A stretch of DNA of 64,000 bases from Paenibacillus sp. FSL H8-0548 (lineage in GTDB: Bacteria; Bacillota; Bacilli; Paenibacillales; Paenibacillaceae), in assembly GCF_038630985.1 (NCBI RefSeq), contig NZ_CP152049.1, forward strand, positions 4,483,501 to 4,547,500, written 5' to 3'. Of the stretch, positions 26,181 through 34,948 are shown in pieces; the first letter of the stretch is position 1, and each line of letters begins with the position of its first letter. The notes under the pieces are model-generated. The model did not search any database, was not told the origin of the DNA, and worked only from the letters and a program-made list of their open reading frames with translations. The position numbers were made by a program, and so were the translations under genes.

Positions 26181-27384
26181 TCTTCATCCACACGCCGAAA
26201 CAGCTCAATAAGCACGCATACGTGCTTATCGAACCCAGAAACCGGCTACTTTCCCGCGATAAGAACACATATGCGCTTAAACACACTTTCCCGCAGCATC
26301 CACACGCCGAAACAGCCCGAAACAGCTCAATAAGCACGCATACGTGCTTATTGCACCTAAAACCTGGTTACTTTGCCGCTGTAAGAACACATATGCGCTT
26401 AAACACACTTTTCCGACTCATCCACCCACCGAAACTGCCCGAAACAGCTCAATAAGCACGCATACGTGCTTATTGCACCTAGAACCCGGCTACTTTGCCG
26501 CTGTAAGAACACATATGCGCTTAAACACACTTTCCCGCAGCATCCACACGCCGAAACAGCCCGAAACAGCGCAATAAGCACGCATACGTGCTTATTGCAC
26601 CTAAAACCCGGCTACTTTGCCGCTGTAAGAACACATATGCGCTTAAACACACTTTCCCGTCTCATCCACACGCCGAAACAGCTCAATAAGCACGCATACG
26701 TGCTTATCCAACCTAAAACCCAGCTACTTTACCGCGATAAGAACACATATGCGCTTAAAGTCAATTTCCCACCTCATCCACACGCCAAAACAGCTCAATA
26801 AGCACGCATACGTGCTTATCGAACCCAGAAACCGGCTACTTTGCCGCTGTAAGAACACATATGCGCTTAAACACACTTTCCCGCAGCATCCACACGCCGA
26901 AACAGCCCGAAACAGCGCAATAAGCACGCATACGTGCTTATTGCACCTAAAACCTGGTTACTTTGCCGCTGTAAGAACACATATGCGCTTAAACATACTT
27001 TTCCATCTCATCCACGCGCCGAAACAGCCCGAAACAGCTCAATAAGCACGCATACGTGCTTATTGCACCTAAAACCCGGCTACTTTGCCGCTGTAAGAAC
27101 ACATATGCGCTTAAACACACTTTCCCGTCTCATCCACACGCCGAAACAGCCCGAAACAGTGCAATAAGCACGCATACGTGCTTATTGCACCTAAAACCTG
27201 GTTACTTTGCCGCGATAAGAACACATATGCGCTTAAACACACTTTTCCATCTCATCCACACACCGAAACTGCCCGAAACAGCCCAATAAGCACACATACG
27301 TGCTTATCCAACCTAATACCTAGCTACGTTACCGCGATAAGAACACATATGCGCTTAAACACACTTTTCCGTCTCATCCACCTG
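26181..27384 (+). repeat. Array 2: ten tandem copies of a 112/122-bp repeat
   Basis: Ten units with palindrome cores AATAAGCACG-CATA-CGTGCTTAT starting at 26207, 26329, 26451, 26573, 26685, 26797, 26919, 27041, 27163 and 27285. The period is 122 bp except for two 112-bp steps that lack a 10-bp GCCCGAAACA duplication. Each unit holds a second related element TAAGAACACATATGCGCTTA about 51 bp after the first. It is the reverse complement of array 1 (6.4-6.85 kb). Open frames through it are accidental: unit length is not a multiple of three, and no ribosome sites occur. There are no unique spacers, so it is not CRISPR. Confidence 0.93.
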
Positions 27385-27396
27385 CGCCAAAAAAAC

Positions 27397-27439
27397 ACGC
27401 CCTGTTCCTAGCGAATTTAAGTCGCAGGGATCAGGGCGT
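27397..27439 (-). terminator. Terminator of the O-methyltransferase gene
   Basis: ACGCCCTG and CAGGGCGT form the stem; on the minus strand a run of seven T follows. It separates the methyltransferase gene from array 2. Confidence 0.75.
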
Positions 27440-27455
27440 TGCTTGTTCGCTACCC

Positions 27456-28079
27456 TTATTTGACGATTGCTATTGCCAGACCGTCATATCCGGGCAGTAC
27501 GGTGCTTTGCAGCCGCTGGTCCGACGCGATTGTTTCATTAAAGTAACGAACTGCTCGAACAGCTGGGCCTGCTTTGGCTGGATCGATTGTTCTGCCGCGC
27601 AGCAAAATATTATCGCCCACGATAATAGCGCCTGGCTCTGCCAGCGCGATCGCATATTCCAGATAAATCGGGTAACCTTCCTTATCTGCATCGATAAAAA
27701 AGAAATCAAACTTGCGTCCTGACTCCTTGAGCTCCGCTAAGCTTTGCTTCGCATCACCTACGATATACTCTACCTTATCTCCTAAACCAGCAGCTTTCAT
27801 ATGTACCTTCGCTACATCCGCATAGCTTTGCAGCAGCTCAAGAGATACCAGCTTGCCGCCTTGAGGAAGTCCACGCGCCAAGCAAATACCGCTGTACCCG
27901 CCAAGCGCTCCTATTTCTACGATATTCTGCGCTTTCGATAGCGTCACAAGCATCGTAAGCAGCCTGCCATATCCATCAGCAACCGAAATATCCGGCATTC
28001 CGTTTGCCGCAATTCCTGCTTTTGTTCGTTCCAGATCGGCATCTGCGCCATAAAGCGAATCTACATATTGTTCATCCAA
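27456..28079 (-). CDS. O-methyltransferase (class I, CCoAMT-like)
   Basis: A 207-residue SAM-dependent O-methyltransferase of the family 3 (caffeoyl-CoA OMT-like) group. The SAM-binding motif VEIGALGGYSGICLARGLP, acidic LVSLELL, and the metal-site stretch FFFIDADKEGYPIYLEYA then VGDNILLRG are seen. The natural substrate cannot be told from sequence. The start is TTG 28079, with AAAGGA upstream; a five-codon frame (MIPLG) ends across this start and may couple translation. Confidence 0.87.
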   Translation of the reverse strand: MDEQYVDSLYGADADLERTKAGIAANGMPDISVADGYGRLLTMLVTLSKAQNIVEIGALGGYSGICLARGLPQGGKLVSLELLQSYADVAKVHMKAAGLGDKVEYIVGDAKQSLAELKESGRKFDFFFIDADKEGYPIYLEYAIALAEPGAIIVGDNILLRGRTIDPAKAGPAVRAVRYFNETIASDQRLQSTVLPGYDGLAIAIVK

Positions 28080-28233
28080 GCGGTATCATTCCTTTCTCTC
28101 CAATTTTACAGTTTGTAAATACCAGCTAGTTTGTCCTATACTTAATTGTATGTTTTTGTTCACAGGGATACAAGCTTAGGCTTATCAAGCGATTAATATT
28201 GATCGTTAAGAATAAATGAAATGAGAGTGCATA

Positions 28234-29367
28234 ATGGAAAATTTACAACTAATTGCAACCGCGCCGATGGGTCTTGAGGCCGTTGTCGCGCGTGAGCTAA
28301 AGGATTTAGGCTATACCGATCTGAAGGTAGAGAACGGACGTGTTAATTTCACAGGCGGACCTGCCGATATTTGCCGTACTAATCTTTGGCTGCGTACCGC
28401 AGGTCGTATTCTAATTAAAATGGGCGAGTTTCCAGCAACTACGTTCGATGAGCTGTTCGAGGGCACCAAAGCGCTCGATTGGCCGGCATGGATTCCAAAC
28501 GACGGCGAATTCCCAGTTAACGGGCGCTCGCAAAAATCACAGCTGACCAGCGTGCCTGCTTGTCAAAGCATCGTCAAGAAAGCAGTCGTTGACAAAATGA
28601 CTGATCGCTACGGCACCGAATGGTTTCCAGAGAACGGCGGACGCTACGTTATTGAAGTAACGCTAATGAATGACCGCGCGATGCTCACACTCGACACCAC
28701 GGGGGATGGCTTGCATAAAAGGGGCTACCGCAAAGTAGCGACCGAAGCTCCAATTAGAGAGACGCTTGCTGCCGCTCTCGTTCAGCTTAGCCGCTGGCGT
28801 CCTGAAAGGCCGCTTTACGATCCTTTCTGCGGTTCAGGCACTATCCTGATTGAAGCAGCTATGATTGGCTGGAACATTGCTCCTGGACTCCGCAGAAGCT
28901 TTAATAGCGAGGGCTGGCCGCTAATTCCAAACAAGCTTTGGGATGAGGCGCGCGAAGAAGCGTTTGATTTGGTTAAGGATGACATTCCACTTCAAATCGC
29001 CGGCTCCGACATTGATCCTGTCGCCATTGAAATTGCGGAGGCGGCAATCAAGAAGGCTGGCTTCGGCAAAGACATCAAGCTATCCGTTCAGCCTGTTGCC
29101 AAAGTTAAGCTTGAAGGCGATTACGGTGTAATTATTACGAACCCGCCATATGGCGAACGGCTCGGCGATGATGTGCAGGCAGAAGCGGCTATGCGACAAT
29201 TCGGCCTAACAGCACTCCACTATCCGACCTGGTCCTATTTCTCGATAAGTCCAGCTACAACGATAGAACACTATTTTGGACGCCCCGCCGACAAGAAACG
29301 GAAGCTGTTCAACGGTCGCATTGAATGTAATTACCTTCAATTTTTTGGACCACTCCCCCCTCGCTAA
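28234..29367 (+). CDS. THUMP-domain 23S rRNA (guanine-N2)-methyltransferase, RlmL/YpsC type
   Basis: A 377-residue RNA methylase. The N-terminal THUMP/ferredoxin-like domain begins LIATAPMGLEAVVARELKDL; the C-terminal Rossmann domain has SAM motif DPFCGSGTILIEAA and the N-methylase motif TNPPYGERLG. Relatives methylate N2 of guanine in 23S rRNA (G2445 in E. coli). It is 35 bp upstream of the LtaS-like gene on the same strand. Confidence 0.9.
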   Translation: MENLQLIATAPMGLEAVVARELKDLGYTDLKVENGRVNFTGGPADICRTNLWLRTAGRILIKMGEFPATTFDELFEGTKALDWPAWIPNDGEFPVNGRSQKSQLTSVPACQSIVKKAVVDKMTDRYGTEWFPENGGRYVIEVTLMNDRAMLTLDTTGDGLHKRGYRKVATEAPIRETLAAALVQLSRWRPERPLYDPFCGSGTILIEAAMIGWNIAPGLRRSFNSEGWPLIPNKLWDEAREEAFDLVKDDIPLQIAGSDIDPVAIEIAEAAIKKAGFGKDIKLSVQPVAKVKLEGDYGVIITNPPYGERLGDDVQAEAAMRQFGLTALHYPTWSYFSISPATTIEHYFGRPADKKRKLFNGRIECNYLQFFGPLPPR

Positions 29368-29402
29368 CATCGAGAAAAAAGGAGGAGAAAGGATTTTTAT
29401 AC

Positions 29403-31436
29403 ATGGTTTCTATTAAACAAGCATCAATACGTCATATGTTGAGCTTACTGCTGGTTTGGCTGGAGCGGCTTAAAGCTGTTGATTTAATGCTGTTTGTTGG
29501 CGTAATGCTGCTAAAGCTGTATCTGTTCTCCGAGTTCCTTCATATTGCCAATATGAAAATGACGCATATTGATGCTGTTATTGAGCTGGGAGCGATTCTG
29601 CTATACAGCTTTTGGACCATTTGGCTGCCGACTCGAGGGCGGATACTTTCGCTTATAGCCTTAAATATGATCGCAACTTTTGTTCTATATGCCGATCTTA
29701 TTTATTATCGTTATTTTCAAGACTTAATCTCCATCCCTGTGCTGCTTCAGCTCAGCCAAGTCGATTCCTTGGGCGAGAGCATCGGAACGCTGCTTCGAGC
29801 TAAGGATTTTATTTTATTTCTGGACTGGCTGCTGATCATCCCCTTTGGCATTTACATCATGCGGCGGGGACGCGGCGATTTGCGCCATGCCAATAAGCAA
29901 CGAGCAGCAGCTCCTGTTTGGCGGAGGGCTCTTGTCCGCATTGCTTTGAGCGCTGTTGTTTTCTTTATAGGTACTTCGCTTGTTTTCACGAATGTCAATG
30001 AAGCCAAGCGCACCTGGGCGTTAGGGGTTTTTGATGGCAATTGGTGGAATCTATCCATTTATAATGTCACAGGAGAGCTGGGCTTTCACGGCTATGATGT
30101 GTACCGTTATGTGAAGCAGCACTGGCTGGATGCGGAGACGGTTACGGCTGAGCAATTGTATGAAGCGCAAAAATGGGTCGAAGCGCGCGGTGCTTTGCGA
30201 CAAGCAGCGGAGCATGATTCACTGTTTGGCGCATATGAAGGCAGCAATGTTTTGATGGTGCAGCTCGAAGCCTTTCAAAATTTCATGCTCCATAAGTCCA
30301 TAGGCGGTGAAGAGATTACGCCGCATTTCAACAAGCTTATTGAACAGAGCGCCTACTTTAGCCAATTCTACCATCAGACCGCCCAAGGAAGAACCTCGGA
30401 TGCCGATTTTACGGCCAACTGCTCGATGCAGCCGGTGGCGAACGGATCTGTATTTATTCAATATGCGCCTAATGAATTCGATTGCATGCCCAGTACCTTA
30501 AAGGACAACGATTATGCGACAACCGTTTTCCACTCCTATGAAGGCGGCTTTTGGAATCGCAACATCATGTATGGCAATATGAAATACGATCAATTTTATA
30601 GCCTGAAGCATTTTACAGTAGATGAGAAAATCGGCTGGGCACTCGGGGACAAGTCATTTTTCAGGCAATCACTCGATGTCATTTCTGATCAGCAGCAGCC
30701 CTTCTACTCATTCCTGATCACGCTTTCTAGTCATTATCCCTATACGATGCCAGCAGCGGAGCAAAAGCTCAATCTAGGCGAGCTGGATGGCACTCTTATG
30801 GGTGATTATTTGCAGTCGATTCATTATGTGGATGCTGCGCTTGGCGAGCTTATCGATCGAATGAAAGCAGAAGGGCTATGGAATAACACCATCCTGGTGA
30901 TGTACGGAGACCACGATAATTCTATCAAGGATTGGACGCTGTTCGAGACGTTCATGGGCAAGAAGCTTAACGATGTGGAGCGCCAAAGAATCTTGAAGCA
31001 GGTTCCATTACTCATCCACCTACCAAATAATGAGCATGCTGGAACCTATACCGAGGTTGGCGGGCAGTTGGATGTAACCCCGACGATTATGCATCTGCTT
31101 GGTATATCAACAGCAGATCAATACTTGCTGGGCACGCCATTGCTTACTGATCAACCCCTAAGCGGTAAAATGATCGTTTTGCGAAACGGGGCTTTCACCG
31201 ACGGGTCCATCTATTATATGCCTTCAAACGATGGCATCGCGGCTAATGGACGCTGCTGGAATATGGAATCGAACAGCATAACCGATATGAGCGCATGCGC
31301 TGATGCCGTCTTAGACGCAAACAACGAGCTAAGCTTCTCTGATCAAATCATCATGAACAATTTAATCAAGGACTTTAAAAACAATGTTTCGATCGAAGCT
31401 AGCAGGCCGAGCAAGGTCGAAACTGTTGAGCGATGA
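29403..31436 (+). CDS. Lipoteichoic acid synthase-like sulfatase-fold membrane enzyme
   Basis: A 677-residue LtaS-family protein: about five transmembrane helices in the first ~200 residues, then an extracellular sulfatase-like domain. The nucleophile Thr is in QGRTSDADF (~T331), the metal-binding Glu in VQLEAFQNF (~E289) and the metal Asp/His in YGDHDN. LtaS enzymes polymerise glycerol phosphate from phosphatidylglycerol onto a glycolipid anchor. GGAGGAGAAAGGA lies upstream of ATG 29403; a terminator follows. Confidence 0.9.
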   Translation: MVSIKQASIRHMLSLLLVWLERLKAVDLMLFVGVMLLKLYLFSEFLHIANMKMTHIDAVIELGAILLYSFWTIWLPTRGRILSLIALNMIATFVLYADLIYYRYFQDLISIPVLLQLSQVDSLGESIGTLLRAKDFILFLDWLLIIPFGIYIMRRGRGDLRHANKQRAAAPVWRRALVRIALSAVVFFIGTSLVFTNVNEAKRTWALGVFDGNWWNLSIYNVTGELGFHGYDVYRYVKQHWLDAETVTAEQLYEAQKWVEARGALRQAAEHDSLFGAYEGSNVLMVQLEAFQNFMLHKSIGGEEITPHFNKLIEQSAYFSQFYHQTAQGRTSDADFTANCSMQPVANGSVFIQYAPNEFDCMPSTLKDNDYATTVFHSYEGGFWNRNIMYGNMKYDQFYSLKHFTVDEKIGWALGDKSFFRQSLDVISDQQQPFYSFLITLSSHYPYTMPAAEQKLNLGELDGTLMGDYLQSIHYVDAALGELIDRMKAEGLWNNTILVMYGDHDNSIKDWTLFETFMGKKLNDVERQRILKQVPLLIHLPNNEHAGTYTEVGGQLDVTPTIMHLLGISTADQYLLGTPLLTDQPLSGKMIVLRNGAFTDGSIYYMPSNDGIAANGRCWNMESNSITDMSACADAVLDANNELSFSDQIIMNNLIKDFKNNVSIEASRPSKVETVER

Positions 31437-31447
31437 TGATATATTTT

Positions 31448-31500
31448 AAAAAAAGAAGGGCTTCTCCCGTCAAGCTGTGACGAGGAAAGCCCTTCTTTTT
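31448..31500. terminator. Bidirectional terminator
   Basis: AAAGAAGGGCTT and AAGCCCTTCTTTTT form the stem between the convergent LtaS-like and PDZ-Lon genes, with A and T runs on both sides. Confidence 0.88.
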
Positions 31501-31506
31501 GCAACG

Positions 31507-32943
31507 CTAATGCTGCTTAAGCCAGCTCAGCACATCATCAATTGTCCTCACCGGTACAATATTAAGCTCAGGTGCGCCGCTGCGGGCAGCACTTTCAAGC
31601 TCCGCCGGTACAAAAAACACATCCGCATCCGTACGGCTGATGGCGTACGCCTTTTGCTTTATTCCGCCTATTAAGCCAATGGATCCATCCTCTTCAATTG
31701 TTCCTGTACCAGCCACCTGAATGCCGTGCGTAACGCCGCCCGGCGTCAACTGATCGATAAGCGCCAGTGTCAGCATTGCGCCATGCGACGGTCCGCCGAT
31801 ATGCGCCATAAAGCGCTTATAGTCAACGCTAAGCGGGATGTCGAGATTCAGCTCTGTTTGTACAGAAATTCCGAATACTGGACGCTTAGGCTCATCCTCC
31901 GACGCTTTTGTAGGAACCTCTATCTCTTTAATAACTCCATCCCTTCTCAGCGTCACAGCAACGGAATCACCTGGTTTTACAGCTTGCGTCATATAGGCTG
32001 TCATTTCAGCAATGGAATGGACAGCCTGTCCGTTCAATTGCTCAATAATATCGCCCGCCTGAAGCTGTTGATCAGCCGGACTGTCCTTTATTATCGCTAT
32101 GACTCTTACGCCTTCTGCAGTAATTCCATCGCCAACGCCTGCCTTCATCATGGCAACGGCAGCTGCGACACTATTCGCATCCGTTTTCATTAAAATGACC
32201 TGTGCATACGATTCTGTAAGCGGGGGCTCATCCTCGGGTATTTCCTCAAAGCTGTACAAGGGCAGCAGCTTCGCATACAGCCAATCAACCGGCACAGCTG
32301 GTCTGTCGAACACGAGAACACCGTTGATCGTGCCCCCCTGCGCTCCGCTCTCCACATGAGCATAACGATTCATGTTCAGCGTCATGCCCGGATAGGTTAC
32401 CTGATAACCCGTTGGGCATACAAGCGCTAGGATCAGCACTACAGTTACAAGTAAAGCAGCAATACTTCGCTTAGGCAGCCACTTGAGCGCCTTCCTGCTT
32501 CGCTTCCCTCTTCTCCCTTGCTGCATTCCGCTATTATAGGCCTTTCCGGCTCGTACACGATGCAGAATTTCACTAATAAACATATCCGCAAATACGAGCG
32601 GCACAGCAGCCCCTATAAGAACCAGCAGCAGAAACAGCTTCTCAGGTGCAAAAAGCACATAACCTGCGCCAATCAAACCTAAGCCTGCAATAACTAACCG
32701 CAATAGCTGCAGCAAAATGGACAAGCCTCTCCAGCCTCCATGTCTAAATAGACCAAGCAGAGCACCTATGGCGAAGCTTAGCGGCGCAAGCGCCAGCAGA
32801 TTGAACAACCAATCAATCATCTCGATCCACTGCATGCCGCTTGCGGTCTTAAGCGGCGCTGGCAGCCAAATGAGCTCTGCTGCAACTAAAGCAGCAAGCG
32901 CTACAGCTAGTCCAGCTAAATAATAGCGTGCCGGCTTCAGCAT
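31507..32943 (-). CDS. Membrane protein with PDZ and Lon-type (S16) protease domains
   Basis: A 478-residue protein. Roughly four transmembrane helices lie in residues 1-125, another at ~160-180, then a PDZ domain (IIKDSPADQQLQAGDIIEQLNG) and a Lon-like S16 protease domain. The catalytic Ser is in GGPSHGAML and the Lys in IGGIKQKAYA. YlbL-like proteins of Bacillus share the PDZ-S16 order but have a single N-terminal helix; the multi-helix N terminus here is an elaboration. GGGAGG precedes ATG 32943. Confidence 0.85.
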   Translation of the reverse strand: MLKPARYYLAGLAVALAALVAAELIWLPAPLKTASGMQWIEMIDWLFNLLALAPLSFAIGALLGLFRHGGWRGLSILLQLLRLVIAGLGLIGAGYVLFAPEKLFLLLVLIGAAVPLVFADMFISEILHRVRAGKAYNSGMQQGRRGKRSRKALKWLPKRSIAALLVTVVLILALVCPTGYQVTYPGMTLNMNRYAHVESGAQGGTINGVLVFDRPAVPVDWLYAKLLPLYSFEEIPEDEPPLTESYAQVILMKTDANSVAAAVAMMKAGVGDGITAEGVRVIAIIKDSPADQQLQAGDIIEQLNGQAVHSIAEMTAYMTQAVKPGDSVAVTLRRDGVIKEIEVPTKASEDEPKRPVFGISVQTELNLDIPLSVDYKRFMAHIGGPSHGAMLTLALIDQLTPGGVTHGIQVAGTGTIEEDGSIGLIGGIKQKAYAISRTDADVFFVPAELESAARSGAPELNIVPVRTIDDVLSWLKQH

Positions 32944-33003
32944 ATATTCTTCCTCCCAAGCTTCCTCTATATTACTTATCTCTCAGCCGAAAAATAAAAA
33001 TAA

Positions 33004-33033
33004 AAGACCCGACGATCCATATCGCAGGGTCTT
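33004..33033 (-). terminator. Terminator of the DUF3990 operon
   Basis: AAGACCC and GGGTCTT form the stem core; T-rich sequence follows on the minus strand. Confidence 0.75.
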
Positions 33034-33331
33034 ACTTCGTTTGCAAATATTGGCGCTCCTCTGACGCAATTCCTCTGTCTCTCAGCTCGCCCTTCTCGAG
33101 GCTTTGGATATGTTCCAGCCACTGCGACGGAGCATGCTTCATCCGGCGGGCTTGATCGAGAAGCATGGCATATTGCTCGCAATTGTCATAACTTCCAAGC
33201 TTGCGCACAACCTCGATATACTCTACGACAAGTGCTCTCGCATCAGCCTGCATATAACCGTAATCCACCGTTAGCGCCTCTACAATACCACGTTCATATA
33301 AGCTTAATCTGACCTGCGTTTTCGCTTTCAT
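33032..33331 (-). CDS. Small protein partner of the DUF3990 gene
   Basis: A 99-residue helical protein (SLYERGIVEALTVDYGY, then VVEYIEVVRKLGSYDNCEQYAMLL). No family is recognised with confidence. Its ATG overlaps the end of the DUF3990 gene by 38 bp, so the two are co-translated. DUF3990 genes often have a small downstream partner (for example DUF3791), which makes a functional pair plausible. AGGTGG lies upstream of ATG 33331. Confidence 0.65.
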   Translation of the reverse strand: MKAKTQVRLSLYERGIVEALTVDYGYMQADARALVVEYIEVVRKLGSYDNCEQYAMLLDQARRMKHAPSQWLEHIQSLEKGELRDRGIASEERQYLQTK

Positions 33332-33908
33332 GATACATCCACCTGCTTCCGGTATAAATATGGTAGCCTACAAGTTTCAAATGTGCTTCCCACTTCTCGG
33401 AGCAAAAAACGACCTGATTGCCGAGACGCAACGAATCTAGTCTCCTGCCTTTGCGCGAAACGGTAATTTGCTCATAAAACCAATGCTCATCTTTATTTAA
33501 TTGTACCGCTTTATGTACGATTTTTCCAGTATCATTGTCCGCCATTGGACCAATAATGATGTCTGGATGCGAGTCGCATGGATCGCTGCCTTTGATCGTT
33601 GCCTTGCGATGGTTATAAATAAAGGATGCCCACGCTGGCGAATCAGAAAGAAACAGCAGCGGCTCTACCCGCTCCGGCACCGATGCCAGCTCAACCACGA
33701 GCACGCATGGCCGCCCTCCGTCCCAAGACTCCTTAGCCGCTTTATGTGACCATTTACGGGCCTGCGCAAGCGATATCGTCGTATAGAAGCCTTCTCCAAA
33801 ATCTTTCCCTGGACGCCAATAGGGAGAGTTTAACAGCTTTTCACCAAATGATTGCACTGTATCGCTTGTTGTACCATGATATAGCAGCTGCGGCGTTGTT
33901 ATATCCAC
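33294..33908 (-). CDS. DUF3990 protein, ADP-ribosyltransferase fold
   Basis: A 204-residue cytosolic protein resembling DUF3990 of the ADP-ribosyltransferase clan. LLYHGTTSDTVQSF gives the first-strand His, and DFGEGFYTTISLAQARKWSHKAA gives the aromatic-containing second motif; QVVFCSE near the C terminus is at the place of the third, acidic or Gln, motif. Whether it modifies protein, RNA or DNA is unknown. GTG start at 33908 after AAAGGAG. It is co-translated with a 99-residue partner. Confidence 0.75.
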   Translation of the reverse strand: MDITTPQLLYHGTTSDTVQSFGEKLLNSPYWRPGKDFGEGFYTTISLAQARKWSHKAAKESWDGGRPCVLVVELASVPERVEPLLFLSDSPAWASFIYNHRKATIKGSDPCDSHPDIIIGPMADNDTGKIVHKAVQLNKDEHWFYEQITVSRKGRRLDSLRLGNQVVFCSEKWEAHLKLVGYHIYTGSRWMYHESENAGQIKLI

Positions 33909-33957
33909 CCTTGTGCTCCTTTCATTATGCCCTCTGTAATCGGCTTTATAAATAGAA

Positions 33958-33988
33958 AGACTCTGCGAATAAAGCTGTCGCAGAGTCT
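33958..33988 (-). terminator. Terminator after the DUF1450 gene
   Basis: AGACTCTGCGA and TCGCAGAGTCT form an 11-bp perfect stem followed by TTTCTATTT on the minus strand. Confidence 0.85.
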
Positions 33989-34006
33989 CGTTGTGTGTGG
34001 ATAATT

Positions 34007-34231
34007 TTATTTTTTGATAAAAGGAAGGATCTTCTCGATCGCTTCATCCTCGGATGCGGCCTTCACATAGCGGCCATTAATAAATATGAATGCGTAGCGG
34101 GCACAGGGCCCGCAGTAGGATTTGCAACCGACACGAACCTCCGAATCGGTAGTCAGCTTTTGCAGCTTTGGTACAATCGACTTCATATTCATGTGCTTGC
34201 ATTTATCGCAAACTCGTATATCGTTAGCCAT
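34007..34231 (-). CDS. DUF1450 protein (YuzB-like)
   Basis: A 74-residue protein with two Cys pairs, VCDKCKH and CKSYCGPC, in the arrangement typical of DUF1450/YuzB. The fold is thioredoxin-like [2Fe-2S] ferredoxin-related, so metal or cluster binding is plausible. AGGAAG lies upstream of ATG 34231. It is 37 bp after the HesB-like gene, whose family is also tied to iron-sulfur proteins. Confidence 0.8.
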   Translation of the reverse strand: MANDIRVCDKCKHMNMKSIVPKLQKLTTDSEVRVGCKSYCGPCARYAFIFINGRYVKAASEDEAIEKILPFIKK

Positions 34232-34268
34232 TTTTCATCTTCCTATTTCAACCAAATGCTGATGAATC

Positions 34269-34571
34269 CTAGTGATCACCGTGGTTGCCCTTGGTTGGAT
34301 TGGTTACTGCAAAGCCTTCTTCCGGTACATAAAAATAATCGAGGCGAACGCCATCAAGAAACTCATTATCCTTCTCCAAAATAACATCGATGCCTTTGTC
34401 TGTCGTAACGACAACGTCCTTCTCTGTCGGCTCGTCAATGCCCATGCCGTAGTGCGCATGATCGCCATGTGAATGCGTCACAAAAATGCGCAGCTTTTTC
34501 CCCTCATTTTCAGGCTTGTCCAGCTCTAGTTGAATAACCTTTGCAGCGTTTTTTGAAATTTTGCAATTCAT
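34269..34571 (-). CDS. HesB/IscA-like (YneR-type) protein
   Basis: A 100-residue HesB-like beta protein: ISKNAAKVIQLELDKPENEGKKLRIFV and the buried DVVVTTDKGIDVIL core match the family. The three conserved Cys of true IscA scaffolds are missing (only Cys3 exists), and a His-rich stretch THSHGDHAHYG replaces that region, so metal binding by His is possible but cluster transfer is not expected. Confidence 0.7.
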   Translation of the reverse strand: MNCKISKNAAKVIQLELDKPENEGKKLRIFVTHSHGDHAHYGMGIDEPTEKDVVVTTDKGIDVILEKDNEFLDGVRLDYFYVPEEGFAVTNPTKGNHGDH

Positions 34572-34616
34572 CGCTCATCCAGCTCCTCTTATCGTTATGC
34601 CTTACGGCAATAATCA

Positions 34617-34856
34617 TTATTTTATATTATACTTGCTCTCCATTCTACGAGCAAACCATTCCGCAAGCACCATCGTTACCGCGATATCGTCAATAGGCAA
34701 AAATGGCAGCGGAAGCACATCAGGCATAACCCAATAGAGTAGAACCGGTATAGAAAAAACCAGCTTGTCCAGCAATGATACGTCCTTAGAACGAAGCAGC
34801 TGAACAATACGGACAAACGTCCGCTTCCAATGGCGGAGCGAAAACATTTTACGCAT
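34617..34856 (-). CDS. DUF1232 small membrane protein (YkvA-like)
   Basis: A 79-residue protein with the DUF1232 signature: VSLLDKLVFSIPVLLYWVMPDVLPLPFLPIDD is a membrane-inserted hairpin in which the P-D-hydrophobic-P motif is retained. The function of the family is unknown. AAGGTGG precedes ATG 34856. Confidence 0.75.
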   Translation of the reverse strand: MRKMFSLRHWKRTFVRIVQLLRSKDVSLLDKLVFSIPVLLYWVMPDVLPLPFLPIDDIAVTMVLAEWFARRMESKYNIK

Positions 34857-34948
34857 CAGAATTCCACCTTCGCTGACCTTTTCCGGTTATTATAGCATAA
34901 GTTCAGCAGCTTCACCTACTACACATATGCGGCCTTTCGCCGCTGCTG

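Noticed and set aside
26181..27384. Array 2 as a CRISPR locus
   Set aside because: All parts of the units are similar to one another; there are no unique spacers of constant length and no cas genes.
26222..27411. Open frames of about 77 codons through array 2 as repeat proteins
   Set aside because: Unit lengths of 112 and 122 bp shift the frame each time, there are no ribosome sites, and both strands are equally open.
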